From an uncultured Prevotellaceae bacterium (GTDB lineage Bacteria; Bacteroidota; Bacteroidia; Bacteroidales; Bacteroidaceae), in the NCBI GenBank assembly GCA_902790625.1, contig CADASP010000020.1, positions 17,319-81,318 of the forward strand: a DNA stretch of 64,000 nucleotides. Reading direction: 5' to 3'. Below are positions 16,159 to 25,070 of this stretch, in pieces (position 1 is the first letter of the stretch; every line of letters begins with the position of its first letter). The notes beneath the pieces are model-generated. The model saw only the letters and a program-made list of their open reading frames with translations. It was not told where the DNA came from and did no database searches. The translations under genes were made by a program, and so were the position numbers.

Positions 16159-16950
16159 TCAGTGTACCACCTGTTTCCGTCCGCCGCGGATGTACACGCC
16201 CGGCCGCGGCCGGCCATGCACGCGGCGGCCCTGCAGGTCGCGGAAGAGACCTTCTTGACCATCGAGACGAACACCCCCCACATAAAGTGGTATAGCATAG
16301 AAATCATCGGCTGAAAAGATGTGTTCACCTTTGTCCTTACATTCCACAAACAATGTCGACGCGCCATTGGTGGTAATGTTCTCAATGTAAAGGAATCCAG
16401 TTTCACTGCCTATACCCCCGACAACGGTTTTCTTTCCCTTGTCTACACTTCGCCATGTCTGACGAACAAACGTATTGTTCTGCACGCTGATGGTGTCGAT
16501 CTCATTAAGACAGAAATCCCCAGGCATCCAAGCCATGCTGGTAGGTACGCCCATGGCAGCGTCAAAGTCATACAGCATTTGCCATTCGTCCTTCTTGTAG
16601 TCTATGGGCTGGGAAAAACCGTCTACCGACCCAGTACACAACGCATAGAAGTACAGTTCCCCCTCTTCTTCATACGCATATCCGAAAAGCTGATCCGCTC
16701 CGTCTGAACGATGCAGGATTTCGACACATTGCTTATTGTCGAAAAGGGTGTTTCTGCCCACTACAAGAGAATGGAAATCTACCTTATAGGGCACATCACC
16801 GATGATTATTTGCTCTTCCGTCATATGATCATAATCTGGCAGCACCTCCTTATAAACCCATTCACGGCCTTCTGACAGCATCGTGTCGTATTCGTGGGCT
16901 TCAGAAAAAAGAGGAAACAGTAATAGAAATGTAATAATGGTTGCTTTCAT
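16159..16950 (-). CDS. Secreted protein with sorting-like C-terminus
   Basis: 263 residues with a signal peptide (MKATIITFLLLFPLFSEA). The body (20-225) has no family I can name; it contains EGREWVYKEVLPDYD and many aromatic strands. The tail, RDLQGRRVHGRPRPGVYIRG then GRKQVVH, resembles the C-terminal motif (DLQGRRV...GVYIRDGRK) common on secreted Bacteroidales proteins, suggesting surface export and type IX-like sorting. A remnant of another secreted protein lies just upstream on the same strand. The nearest promoter box is at 17263-17270. Confidence 0.75.
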   Translation of the reverse strand: MKATIITFLLLFPLFSEAHEYDTMLSEGREWVYKEVLPDYDHMTEEQIIIGDVPYKVDFHSLVVGRNTLFDNKQCVEILHRSDGADQLFGYAYEEEGELYFYALCTGSVDGFSQPIDYKKDEWQMLYDFDAAMGVPTSMAWMPGDFCLNEIDTISVQNNTFVRQTWRSVDKGKKTVVGGIGSETGFLYIENITTNGASTLFVECKDKGEHIFSADDFYAIPLYVGGVRLDGQEGLFRDLQGRRVHGRPRPGVYIRGGRKQVVH

Positions 16951-16960
16951 GTTTTGTCTT

Positions 16961-17182
16961 TTATGGGGTTGTTATCTCTAATTCTGCGCCGAGCTTCACT
17001 TCCGTGACTCCATTCAATGTTGCACTATTAGCACGGAGAGTGGTCTTTCCACTTTCAATGACAACTGGCACAGAAGGCACATGCAGAGAAGGGCACCCAC
17101 CCAAAGATGGTGGTGAATGAAGGAATAATCTTTTTTGCTCATACTTGTTGTCTTTTAATTGTCCTTTAATAGTAACAAAACT
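16961..17182 (-). pseudogene. 3' remnant of a secreted protein gene
   Basis: Between a TAG at 17183-17185 and a TAA at 16961-16963 the minus strand reads 73 residues including PVVIESGKTTLRANSATL and VTEVKLGAELEIT. That ending is typical of Bacteroidota secreted proteins carrying adhesive or trailing repeat segments. No start codon or upstream domain is present, so I read it as the 3' end of a lost gene. Confidence 0.45.
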
Positions 17183-17655
17183 CTAAAATGAGATAACCCG
17201 CTCGGCCGGATTTACCGCTCGGCGAGCAAAGCGAGGCGCTTGCTTTTTTCGCATTAACGCTGCAAATATAGGCCTTTTCTGCCATGCCACCAAATTATTT
17301 TTGAAAAAAACACCTAACAAAATGTGCGTAGGCTAAAAAAAGTCCAATAAAGTGGCATCCAGGTCTTTTGCTTGGCTGGATTTGCCGCTCGGCGAGCAAA
17401 GCGAGATGTTTGCCGCCGAAGGGACATAAGAATCCGGCCGCTTTGAATATCAGCATTTATCGCTCGGCATCCCGAAGGGTGACGCTTGGCTCGTCCAAGA
17501 ATGCAATGGAAGAGATTCGCTCCAAGCCGAGCAAGTACACCCCGTCCGCCTGTCACGGTCGGCATGCCAAAGTGCAGGTTGTTTGTCTATCGTTTCCTTT
17601 TCATATTGTTCTACTCTCTTCTCGCATTGCAAATGCTGATACCAAAGCAGTCGGG
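17183..17655. other. Spacer with GCTCGGCGAGCAAAGCGAG repeats
   Basis: GCTCGGCGAGCAAAGCGAG occurs at about 17217 and 17387, and GCTCGGCATCCCGAAGGGTG at about 17463 (also near 6608). A TATATTTG box (minus) is at 17263-17270. No coding sequence is supported. Confidence 0.55.
17263..17270 (-). promoter_or_regulatory. Promoter -7 box, minus strand
   Basis: TATATTTG in minus orientation, followed by GCAGCG. It could serve the remnant and secreted gene below 17.2 kb. Confidence 0.4.
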
Positions 17656-18060
17656 TTACAAATCAGACTGAACAGAATGTTTGGATTGTAATTCCTTAAT
17701 CCTTTCTTTTTCTTTGTAGTTAAATACAAAATAGACACTATGGTCGTTATATTTTAACCACCATTCACAGGTGGCTTGGATAATATTCAAGTATTTGGAC
17801 AGATCGTTGTTGGGAATATTCTTCACGCTTTCATGAAAAACAACAATGTTTTTCTCTTCTATCCAATAAAAGTCACAAAGTAAATCATATAGGGCATCCC
17901 AGTTAAAACCGAAGTGTTTTGGGAATTCGAGATTATTGCTTAACTCTTCCAGCAAATTCCTTTTGTTGTAAACAGGAGGAATGCTTACTAAACAAACACT
18001 TCCGTCGCATATTCGAAGTTTGTCGTTTGAGAAATATAACGTTGCCATTCTTTTTCCCAT
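17656..18060 (-). CDS. Barstar-like ribonuclease inhibitor (orphan)
   Basis: 134 residues matching the barstar (barnase inhibitor) family: FPKHFGFNWDALYDLLCDF at about 47-65 is the family's characteristic segment, followed by a central strand KNIVVFHE and a helix. Barstars bind and block secreted or contact-delivered RNases and often act as immunity proteins in toxin systems. No barnase-like or polymorphic toxin gene is adjacent, so the toxin is absent, elsewhere, or belongs to competitors. Codon use is more A/T-rich than the flanking genes, suggesting transfer. The start could also be Met5 (MATLYFSN). Confidence 0.8.
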   Translation of the reverse strand: MGKRMATLYFSNDKLRICDGSVCLVSIPPVYNKRNLLEELSNNLEFPKHFGFNWDALYDLLCDFYWIEEKNIVVFHESVKNIPNNDLSKYLNIIQATCEWWLKYNDHSVYFVFNYKEKERIKELQSKHSVQSDL

Positions 18061-18088
18061 AATTAAAAGTTAATTGTAATCTTAAATC

Positions 18089-18196
18089 CTATTCCGTATC
18101 CTCGAGCTGGGCGAGCATGTCGCGGTGGCGGCTGGCGTTGCAGCCGGCGAGCAGCAGGGCAGCGAGGGCATATATATAAATAATGTGTCGCTTCAT
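18089..18196 (-). pseudogene. Truncated lipoprotein remnant (35 codons)
   Basis: From 18196 the minus strand reads MKRHIIYIYALAALLLAGCN and then ASRHRDMLAQLEDTE before TAG. The lipobox (LLAGC, Cys19) and the following residues resemble the start of larger Bacteroidales TPR-type lipoproteins, but nothing follows, so it looks like the 5' end of a lost gene. Promoter-hairpin unit 4 lies immediately upstream and would still transcribe it and perhaps the barstar gene. Confidence 0.55.
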
Positions 18197-18201
18197 AGGT
18201 G

Positions 18202-18273
18202 CAAAGGTACGAATAAGCGAGTGAAAAGCAAAAGAAAAGCTCGCTTTTCTTTTGCTTTTCCGAGCGAGAGTAC
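18202..18273 (-). promoter_or_regulatory. Promoter-hairpin repeat unit 4
   Basis: Minus strand: hairpin AAAAGCAAAAGAAAA against TTTTCTTTTGCTTTT, TTTTG, 19 bp, TACCTTTG (CAAAGGTA at 18202-18209). Same design as the units at 5.3-6.9 kb, opposite direction. Confidence 0.75.
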
Positions 18274-18286
18274 CTTCGGCGATAGC

Positions 18287-18357
18287 CAAAAGTACGAATA
18301 AGCGAGAGAAAAACAAAAGAAAAACGTGTTTTCTTTGCTTTTTCCGAGCGAGAGTAC
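18287..18357 (-). promoter_or_regulatory. Promoter-hairpin repeat unit 5
   Basis: Second tandem unit, minus strand, with TACTTTTG (CAAAAGTA at 18287-18294). A third box, CAAAGGTA at 18371-18378, begins a partial sixth unit. The units are joined by CTTCGGCGAYAGCC. Confidence 0.7.
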
Positions 18358-18794
18358 CTTCGGCGACAGCCAAAGGTACGAATATGCGAGAGAAAAAGCG
18401 AAAGAAAGACCCCCCGGTTTTATTTCGCGTCAATAACGAGGGAGTATGGATAAGGGGTGAAAACAGGTTGGCAGCGGCCGCTGCCATCATTGTTCCCGAC
18501 CGCTGCCATGATTGGCAGCGGCCGCTGCCAATCATGGGGGCGGTCGCTGCCAACCCAAAAGGCATGGTGTTTTCCCCGGACACTCACACCGATTACCTGA
18601 GAGGCAATGGCTTCCTCCTCGCAATTGCCTCACTTTGCCTACGGCGTAACGCGAATGGCCGTGGATGAGACGTGAATGAATCGTGAATAATGTTTTGCGT
18701 AGCTGCGTCGGAAAGCGATGTGCGACCTGATTTTGTTTTTCCATGTTTAATGATGCTTTCTGCAAGTCGCGGAGCGCAGACGGCGTTGGAGGTG
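18358..18794. other. Spacer with repeats, no gene
   Basis: Contains the partial promoter unit, the GCGGCCGC palindrome cluster (18467-18555), and GCGAATGGCCGTGGATGAGA at about 18651, a motif that recurs near 49975. No coding sequence is supported. Confidence 0.6.
18467..18555. repeat. GGCAGCGGCCGCTGCC palindrome cluster, copy 2
   Basis: GGTTGGCAGCGGCCGCTGCC at the left, GCTGCCAACC at the right, with GCTGCCATNATTGG-type units between. It closely matches 4737-4826. Confidence 0.8.
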
Positions 18795-20153
18795 CTATTC
18801 GTCGTAGCAGCCCATGCCCTTGGCGTTTGAGAGCGAGTCGAGGTGGAAGTCGTAGATCATGTCGTGGCTGTTCACCATGCGGAAGTGGTGCTCGCCCTGC
18901 ACCGAGTCTTTGGGTGTCTCCCAAATGACGTTCTTGCAGTTCACGGTGTCTTCCAAGGCCGGCGTGCGTAGCAGGCTGTTCTCGAAATAGTAGCTGAAGG
19001 CTGTGGCGGTGTCGCCCTCTAATGCCTCGCCCATCACCACGTCGTCGTCGTATCCGGTGACGATGCTGTTCGCCATCCTCATCTGCAGCAGCGGGCATGG
19101 TGCCTCGCCGTGCCTGTTGGTGAAGCGCAGGGCGGCACCACGGCCGGTGCCCACCACGGCAAACTGTGCCAGGGTGCAATGGTCGATGGCCACGGCTCCA
19201 CCATGGAAAGCTACGCAATCGCCCGATGCATTCGAGAACAGACAGCGCATCAGCCCCACCCACGAGTTGACGGCCAGCAATCCCGTTCCCGAGCTGTTGT
19301 GCACCGTGGAGCCTTCCATGTAGAGTCGCTGCCTGTCGGTGAGCAGTGCTGCCGAGTCGCACACGATGCCATTCTCGGCATTTCGTATCTCTGTGGCGAT
19401 GAGCATGTTCTCGTAGGACGAGGGGAAGAAGCGCACGCCTCGCCACTGGCCGGGCAGCCGGTCGTAGGGCAGGTAGCTGAAGATGCGGTCGAGGCGGTCG
19501 CCGCGCAGCACGGCGCTGTCGGCCATCAGGGTGCCGTAGACGTCGATGCCGGCGCGGTTGTGGAAGTAGAGAGTGGTGTTCTTCAGCGTGAGCGTGGCCG
19601 CGCTGTCAACGCGCACGCCCTTCATCACCACGATGGGCGTGGTGCTGCTGATGATGGAGTCGCGCTGGATGATGATGCTGTCGCAGATGAGGGCATCCCA
19701 CGAGTGGCCCCACAGCGTGACGTGCTGTTGGCGTCCTCCCTCGAGGGTGAAGATGAGCTGGTCTTCTATCAGCTGTGGCTCCGGCTGCTGGTTGCGGGGC
19801 GCGGTGAGCTCCACAAACACGCGGATGCTGTCGCCACTGCGCACTTCCAGGTCGGTGGCGATGGCTCCGAGGGCATTGTCGAGATAGGAACCGTCGACGT
19901 TCACGCGGAACCCCGTCTGGTTGCCCTGCCGCAGGTGGACACTCTGCAGCCGCAGGCCACGGTTGGCGCGGTTGTAGACCCAGAAATCGTAGGTGCGCGA
20001 GCCGACGGTGGAGAACACGGTGTCCATCTTCACCGAGTCGACCGAGAAGGTGAGCATGGCGGTGGGCGAGGTGGTGAACTCGTCTTTGTCGGAGCATGAA
20101 GCCACTCGCGCGCACGCGCATAATATAAAAAGGTATAAGAAAATCCGTTTCAT
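18795..20153 (-). CDS. Lipoprotein with parallel beta-helix
   Basis: 452 residues. The N-terminal hydrophobic segment ends at VASCSDKDEF, so Cys20 is the likely lipidated residue. Residues about 30-150 look like a beta-sandwich (TMLTFSVDSVKMDTVFSTVG-type strands); residues about 170-430 carry right-handed beta-helix repeats with ladder phrases such as NTTLYFHNRAGIDVYGTLMA and NSSGTGLLAVNSWVGL. Such lipoproteins are common in Bacteroidales, but no reaction is known to me; the catalytic residues of pectate lyases are not evident. It stands alone; the leader upstream (20154-20412) is filled by an AACGAATT repeat. Confidence 0.78.
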   Translation of the reverse strand: MKRIFLYLFILCACARVASCSDKDEFTTSPTAMLTFSVDSVKMDTVFSTVGSRTYDFWVYNRANRGLRLQSVHLRQGNQTGFRVNVDGSYLDNALGAIATDLEVRSGDSIRVFVELTAPRNQQPEPQLIEDQLIFTLEGGRQQHVTLWGHSWDALICDSIIIQRDSIISSTTPIVVMKGVRVDSAATLTLKNTTLYFHNRAGIDVYGTLMADSAVLRGDRLDRIFSYLPYDRLPGQWRGVRFFPSSYENMLIATEIRNAENGIVCDSAALLTDRQRLYMEGSTVHNSSGTGLLAVNSWVGLMRCLFSNASGDCVAFHGGAVAIDHCTLAQFAVVGTGRGAALRFTNRHGEAPCPLLQMRMANSIVTGYDDDVVMGEALEGDTATAFSYYFENSLLRTPALEDTVNCKNVIWETPKDSVQGEHHFRMVNSHDMIYDFHLDSLSNAKGMGCYDE

Positions 20154-20210
20154 CTTAATGATAAAACGGATTTTCTTTCGTTTTATTATCTACGGCCACT
20201 GCAAAATGAA

Positions 20211-20316
20211 CAACGAATTGAACGAATTCGCCGAAGCAAGGACAACGAATTAAACGAATTTGACGAATTAAACGAATAGAAGGTTTTAATTCGTATAATT
20301 CGTCAAATTCGTTGTT
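20211..20316. repeat. AACGAATT tandem/inverted repeat
   Basis: AACGAATTGAACGAATTCGC, AACGAATTAAACGAATTTG and the inverse ATTCGTCAAATTCGTTG. It sits between rubrerythrin and the beta-helix lipoprotein gene. Confidence 0.8.
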
Positions 20317-20412
20317 GAAGCATAGTCACTGAAGTATCGACATTAAAATGAAACGAATGGGGCGTGTGGTCCCCATTCGTTTCATTCGTAAAAATTCGCT
20401 GTCGATGAGAGG

Positions 20413-20967
20413 TCATCCGAAGTAGCGCTTCAGCAGTCCGGCGAAGCCAGCCCCGTGGCGAGCCTCGTCCTTGGCCATCTCGTGCACGGTGTCGTGGATG
20501 GCGTCGAATCCGGCAGCCTTGGCGTTCTTGGCAATGCGGAACTTGTCTTCGCATGCCCCAGCCTCGGCGGCGGCGCGCTTCTCCAGGTTGGTCTTCGTGT
20601 CCCACACGCACTCGCCCAGCAGCTCGGCGAAGCGGCTGGCGTGGTCGGCCTCCTCGAAGGCATAGCGCTTGAAGGCCTCGGCAATCTCGGGATAGCCCTC
20701 GCGGTCGGCCTGACGGGCCATGGCCAGATACATGCCCACCTCGCCGCACTCGCCATTGAAGTGGTTGCGCAGGTCGTTGATCATTTCCTCAGAGACACCT
20801 TCGGGCTTGCCGTCGCCAATGCGGTGAACGGTGGCGTAGGTGGTCTCGCCATCTTCCTTCAGTTCAGAAAACTTCGAGGCAGGAGCCTTGCAGATGGGGC
20901 ACTTCTCGGGAGCGGCATCGCCTTCGTAGATATATCCACAAACGGCGCAGATAAACTTTTTCTTCAT
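20413..20967 (-). CDS. rbr: Rubrerythrin with N-terminal rubredoxin domain
   Basis: A non-haem di-iron peroxidase of anaerobes that reduces hydrogen peroxide in the cytosol. The start is [16 protein letters not shown] at 20967; an in-frame extension upstream lies ahead of the promoter and is rejected. [10 protein letters not shown] and [11 protein letters not shown] give the rubredoxin iron site at residues 7-30, so this is the reverse type with rubredoxin first. The ferritin-like domain follows with [31 protein letters not shown] and DEARHGAGF, supplying the Glu/His iron ligands. 184 residues, usual for the type. A TATCTTTG box is at 21005-21012 on the minus strand. Confidence 0.93.
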   Translation of the reverse strand: MKKKFICAVCGYIYEGDAAPEKCPICKAPASKFSELKEDGETTYATVHRIGDGKPEGVSEEMINDLRNHFNGECGEVGMYLAMARQADREGYPEIAEAFKRYAFEEADHASRFAELLGECVWDTKTNLEKRAAAEAGACEDKFRIAKNAKAAGFDAIHDTVHEMAKDEARHGAGFAGLLKRYFG

Positions 20968-21004
20968 ATTTGCAATACTTATTATTAGGTAAATGAATTC
21001 TCTG

Positions 21005-21012
21005 CAAAGATA
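21005..21012 (-). promoter_or_regulatory. Promoter -7 box for rubrerythrin
   Basis: TATCTTTG on the minus strand, about 38 bp before the ATG. Confidence 0.65.
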
Positions 21013-21070
21013 AGCATAAAAAACAAATCCCGCAAGCATTTTGCGGGATTTATTTTACAATTTATATAAA

Positions 21071-21146
21071 GCCCCCCCTCAATCCCCCCAAACGGGGGAA
21101 GAACTACCCTGATTTTTCCCTCCTTTGGGGGGATTGAGGGGGGCTT
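21071..21146. repeat. Palindromic element, copy 6 (short variant), at a gene 3' end
   Basis: GCCCCCCCTCAATCCCCCCA pairs with TGGGGGGATTGAGGGGGGC. On the minus strand it encodes LNPPKGGKNQGSSSPVWGD and the stop of the kinase fusion. Confidence 0.8.
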
Positions 21147-23082
21147 GTTTGGCAAATGCGGCCACGGTGTGGGCCAGTGCACGCGGGTTGCCCATGTCGA
21201 AGCGCTCGCCTTGGAGCCTGACGCCATACATCCCCTTCCGGCTGCGCACGGCATCGAGGGCCGCCGTCAGTTCTATCTCGTGCTTGCTGTCGCCCTGTGC
21301 ATCGGCGGCAGCGATGTCGCGCTCTAACTGTTCGTAGACGTCGGGCGTGAGGATGTATTGTCCGAAGACGGAGCAGTATTCGTGGTGGCCGTCGGCGCAG
21401 CGCACGCCCAGGTTCTGCTCGGCATAGCTCGACTTGGGTTTCTCCACCAGCTTGCTCACGTTGAGCAGCGTCTCCCGCTTGTCTTCCCACACGCCGCTCA
21501 TGATGCCGAAGAAGCTCACCTCGCGCACGTCGACGGGATAGAGGCCGATGGTGAGGCTGTTGGTCTTCTCATAGGCCTCGATGAGTTGCAGGGCGCAGGG
21601 CTTGTTGGATGTGCTGCGGTAGAGCGTGTCGCCCAGCATCAGCAGCACCGGCTCGCCGTGGGCGAACTGCGCCGTCTGGTAGACGGCGTGGCCGAAGCCC
21701 CGCTTCTCTTGTTGGTAGACGTAGTGCAGCCGCTTGCCGATGTCGGCGATGCGGCTCTCATATTCCTTGCTCTCGGTGCTCAGCTTGTCTATATGCTCGT
21801 CGCTGAGGGGTCGCTCAAAGAAGTCGCTGTACATCTTGCGCTCCTCCTCGCTGCCCAGCACTAAGCAGATGTCGTCGATGCCACTCTGCACCAGCTCTTC
21901 GAGCAGGATGAGGACGACGGGGCGCACCATGCCGTCGGCACAGGGGATGGGGAAGAAGTCCTTCTTCATGCAGCGGGTGGCGGGGTAGAGGCGGGTGCCG
22001 AAGCCCGCCACGGGAATGACGGCACGGTGGACGGTGTGCACGGGCTGCAACGTGAGGCTGTAGGACGACATGCCCTTGGCGGCGAGATAGTCAACGAGCT
22101 GCTGCTGGCTGTTGGCATCGCGGGCCAGGAACTGCACGCTGCCGTCGCCATGCGACCCCACGCCCTTGCCGCCGTAGGTGAGGCTCTGCACATAGGCGTC
22201 GGCCAGCACGGCGCGCAGCTTGGGGGCATATAGCTCGTCGGGGCTCATCGGGGCCACCTGACGGTTGAACAGCTCTTCCGACTCGGTCATCAGGTGCCCC
22301 AGGGCCTCGCGGTCGCCATTGGCCATATAGGCGATGGCGCGCTCCACAATCTCCTGGTTCTTCGCCCCCAGCGCCTCGTGCAGTCGCCGTCCCTGCTCGT
22401 CGATTGGGAAGGGGTAGGCCCTGTTCAGGTCGGAGAGAATCTTGATGGTGTCCTTGGTGCCCATCAGGTCGGCAAACACCCAGTGCAGGGCGCGCTTCAC
22501 GGTGAGCGGGCGCACCTCTATCTCGTCGCCGTCGAAGGTCATCAGGTTGGGCTTCACGCCGAAGGCGCATGCCTGGTCCAGTCGGCCGCAGCGACTGCTG
22601 GTGCGCAACTCGCCCACGTAGGCGATGTTCATCTCGCCCATCGTGTTCAGGTGCAGGTTGTACATCTGGTTGAAGGCGCGCGCCACGAGCACGCAGATGG
22701 CCGCACTCGACGAGAGTCCGCTCTTGATGGGCAGCGTCATGTCGGTGATGGTGATGCGCACGCCGCCCACCTTGTACCACTCAAGCATGTAGCTGGCCAC
22801 GCCGGCACTGTAGCAGAAGAACGACCCCGAGCGGGCCACGCGCTTCAGCTCCTGCTCGTCCATGCGGCAGGCGAAGTCGTGCCATTGGTCGGCAATCTGT
22901 GGTGCGGTGCTGTGCATCTCGAAGATACTGGAGCGCTCCACCTCGGCGGTGATGCCCTGCTCGATGCCCGTGACGATGGCGGCACCGGGGGCTATCTGGG
23001 CGTTCATCGTGCGGTAGTGGCCCGCCCAGTCGGTGTGCTCGCCAAAGAGGCATAAACGTCCGGGAACAAATAGCTTGGTCAT
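21079..23082 (-). CDS. Sugar kinase (GHMP) / sugar-1-P nucleotidyltransferase fusion
   Basis: 667 residues from MTKLFVPGRLCLFGEHTDW at 23082, 23 bp after fbp; the longer open frame upstream is an fbp shadow. Residues 1-350 are a GHMP kinase: galactokinase-like GRLCLFGEHTDW, ATP loop IKSGLSSSAAICVL, and GGKGVGSHGDGSVQF. Residues about 354-660 are a GalU-type nucleotidyltransferase: VIPVAGFGTRLYPATRCMKK with KDFFPIP. The order kinase-then-transferase is opposite to the fucokinase/pyrophosphorylase FKP. Together the halves could turn a free sugar into its 1-phosphate and then an NDP-sugar; the sugar is unknown. The last about 19 residues come from a palindromic element. Confidence 0.85.
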   Translation of the reverse strand: MTKLFVPGRLCLFGEHTDWAGHYRTMNAQIAPGAAIVTGIEQGITAEVERSSIFEMHSTAPQIADQWHDFACRMDEQELKRVARSGSFFCYSAGVASYMLEWYKVGGVRITITDMTLPIKSGLSSSAAICVLVARAFNQMYNLHLNTMGEMNIAYVGELRTSSRCGRLDQACAFGVKPNLMTFDGDEIEVRPLTVKRALHWVFADLMGTKDTIKILSDLNRAYPFPIDEQGRRLHEALGAKNQEIVERAIAYMANGDREALGHLMTESEELFNRQVAPMSPDELYAPKLRAVLADAYVQSLTYGGKGVGSHGDGSVQFLARDANSQQQLVDYLAAKGMSSYSLTLQPVHTVHRAVIPVAGFGTRLYPATRCMKKDFFPIPCADGMVRPVVLILLEELVQSGIDDICLVLGSEEERKMYSDFFERPLSDEHIDKLSTESKEYESRIADIGKRLHYVYQQEKRGFGHAVYQTAQFAHGEPVLLMLGDTLYRSTSNKPCALQLIEAYEKTNSLTIGLYPVDVREVSFFGIMSGVWEDKRETLLNVSKLVEKPKSSYAEQNLGVRCADGHHEYCSVFGQYILTPDVYEQLERDIAAADAQGDSKHEIELTAALDAVRSRKGMYGVRLQGERFDMGNPRALAHTVAAFAKQAPLNPPKGGKNQGSSSPVWGD

Positions 23083-23105
23083 AGATGAATTGAACAATTG
23101 ATTCG

Positions 23106-25070
23106 TCAGCTTCGCTTCTCTTTCACGATGCCGTGGCGGTAGGCGCGCAGCAGCCCTTTCAGGTCGCTGATTTGTGTGCGCAGCTCGGCACCCTTGTCGG
23201 TGTCGGCCACCAGCATGCGGTGGGCCGACATCTCCACCAGCTGTGTGGTGCTCTTGATGTCGGTGCCGCGCAGAATGGCATCCTGCGTGCTGGTGAACGG
23301 CTCGTGCTGCACCAGCTGGAACCCGCGCGAGTGGTAGATGAGGGTATAGCCGGCGATGCCCGTCTCGGTGTGGTAGGCCTCCGAGAAGCCCCCGTCGATG
23401 ACCATCAACCGTCCGCCCGCCTTGATGGGGTTCTCGCCCGAGGCGGCATGCACGGGCACGTGGCCGTTGATGATGTGGCGCGTGGGCACCGGCGGCATGC
23501 CGAAGGCGTCCATGATGCGGTCGCACACCTCGGCCGAGTCGCGCAGCTGGAAGTAGTGGCCCTTCTCCTCGTGATAGGTCGCCTTGTCTTCGAGGAAGTA
23601 ACGTTCGAAGGTGGCCATCTTCGATTTGTCGAAGAGGGGCGAGTCCTTACCGCACCACAGGTAGAGGAAGTAGTCCTTGGCATACTGGCGGATGTCGGGT
23701 GGGGTGTCGGTCTGGAAAGCCACGCGAATCAGGTGGTCAATCTTCTCCAGCAGCTCCTTCCCGGCGTAAGGCTCTCCCATGATGGGCACGGCCTTCAGCG
23801 TGCCGTCGGCGTTCAGCGGTATGCTGGCGTGGAAGAGCAGGTTCTGGTTGTAGATGCCATACATCGAGCCGTGGCCCAGCAGCGAGCGCAGGTGCTTGCG
23901 CAGCTTCTCGCTGACGCGGAACGAGTGGTGCAGCTTCTGTATCAGCTCGCGCTCTTCCTCGGTCAGCACCGAGGGTGCCGAAGGCAGCACCGTGGGGAAG
24001 CAGCACGACTTCATGGCATAGGCGCGTCCACCGATGGTGCACACGCCGTGCTCGTAGTCGACGGCATCCAGCAGACAGCGGTCGTCCATCTGCCACTCTG
24101 GGTGGCGGCGTATCACCTCGGCCTCCACCTTGAACTGCAGCACGCTGATGGCCTTGTGCATCTTGGCTGTCAGCTGCACGGTCTTCTCGTCCATCACGGC
24201 ATCCTTCAGCAGTCTGGGCTGAAACTCCAGGCAGGGGTCGTCGGCGTAGGTCTCCAGGGCGAAGGTGGCCAGTGGCAGCAGGTTGATGCCGTAGCCCTCT
24301 TCCAGCGTGGCCATGTTGGCATAGCGCAGGCTCAGGCGCAGCACGTTGCAGATGCAAGCGTCGTTGCCAGCGGCGGCACCCATCCACAGGATGTCGTGGT
24401 TGCCCCACTGTATGTCCCACGAGTGGTAGTGGCGCAGCACGTCCATGATGATGTGGGCGCCAGGACCGCGGTCGTAGATGTCGCCCAGGATGTGGAGCTG
24501 GTCGATGGCCAGGCGGTGGATGACGTTGCAGATGGCCACGATGAAGGCGTCGGCGCGGCCCGTGGAGATGATGGTGCTCACGATGACGTTCACGTAGGCC
24601 GCCTTGTTCTGGTCGTGGGTGTGCTCGTGCAGCAGTTCCTCGATGATGTAGCTGAACTCGGGGGGCAGCGCCTTGCGCACCTTCGAGCGGGTGTATTTCG
24701 ACGACACCTCGCGGCACACCTTCACCAGCTGGTGGATGGTGATGTGATACCAGTCGGCCATGTCCTCCTCTTGCGCCTTTATCAGCTCCAGCTTCTGTTC
24801 GGGATAATAAATCAGGGTGCACAGCTCTTTCTTGTCGCTCTCGCGGATGGAGCTGCCGAAGAGTTCCTCCACCTTGCGCTTGATGTTGCCCGACGCATTC
24901 TTCAGCACGTGGATGAATGCCTCGTGCTCGCCGTGCAGGTCGGCCAGGAAGTGCTCTGTGCCCTTGGGCAGGTTCAGGATAGCCTCCAGGTTAATCACCT
25001 CGCGAGCGGCGTCGGCCACGGTGGGAAAACTGCGGCTCAGCAGGTTCAGATATTTCTCGTCGGAGTTCAT
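23106..25070 (-). CDS. fbp: Fructose-1,6-bisphosphatase class III
   Basis: Gluconeogenic enzyme that dephosphorylates fructose-1,6-bisphosphate in the cytosol. The 654 residues match the Firmicutes/Bacteroidetes class III family in length and sequence: FLADLHGEHEAFIHVL at about 41-56 carries the metallophosphatase DxH-type ligands, HILGDIYDRGPGAHIIMD and WGNHDILWMGAAAG at about 195-240 give the GDxxDRG and GNHD motifs, and INGHVPVHAASGENPIKAGG is near residue 540. First gene of a pair with the kinase fusion. A TAACTTTG box lies at 25102-25109 (minus). Confidence 0.95.
   Translation of the reverse strand: MNSDEKYLNLLSRSFPTVADAAREVINLEAILNLPKGTEHFLADLHGEHEAFIHVLKNASGNIKRKVEELFGSSIRESDKKELCTLIYYPEQKLELIKAQEEDMADWYHITIHQLVKVCREVSSKYTRSKVRKALPPEFSYIIEELLHEHTHDQNKAAYVNVIVSTIISTGRADAFIVAICNVIHRLAIDQLHILGDIYDRGPGAHIIMDVLRHYHSWDIQWGNHDILWMGAAAGNDACICNVLRLSLRYANMATLEEGYGINLLPLATFALETYADDPCLEFQPRLLKDAVMDEKTVQLTAKMHKAISVLQFKVEAEVIRRHPEWQMDDRCLLDAVDYEHGVCTIGGRAYAMKSCCFPTVLPSAPSVLTEEERELIQKLHHSFRVSEKLRKHLRSLLGHGSMYGIYNQNLLFHASIPLNADGTLKAVPIMGEPYAGKELLEKIDHLIRVAFQTDTPPDIRQYAKDYFLYLWCGKDSPLFDKSKMATFERYFLEDKATYHEEKGHYFQLRDSAEVCDRIMDAFGMPPVPTRHIINGHVPVHAASGENPIKAGGRLMVIDGGFSEAYHTETGIAGYTLIYHSRGFQLVQHEPFTSTQDAILRGTDIKSTTQLVEMSAHRMLVADTDKGAELRTQISDLKGLLRAYRHGIVKEKRS

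Noticed and set aside
23083..23526. N-terminal extension of the kinase fusion
   Set aside because: It is the shadow of fbp on the same strand in another frame; the kinase motif begins at MTKLFVPGR.
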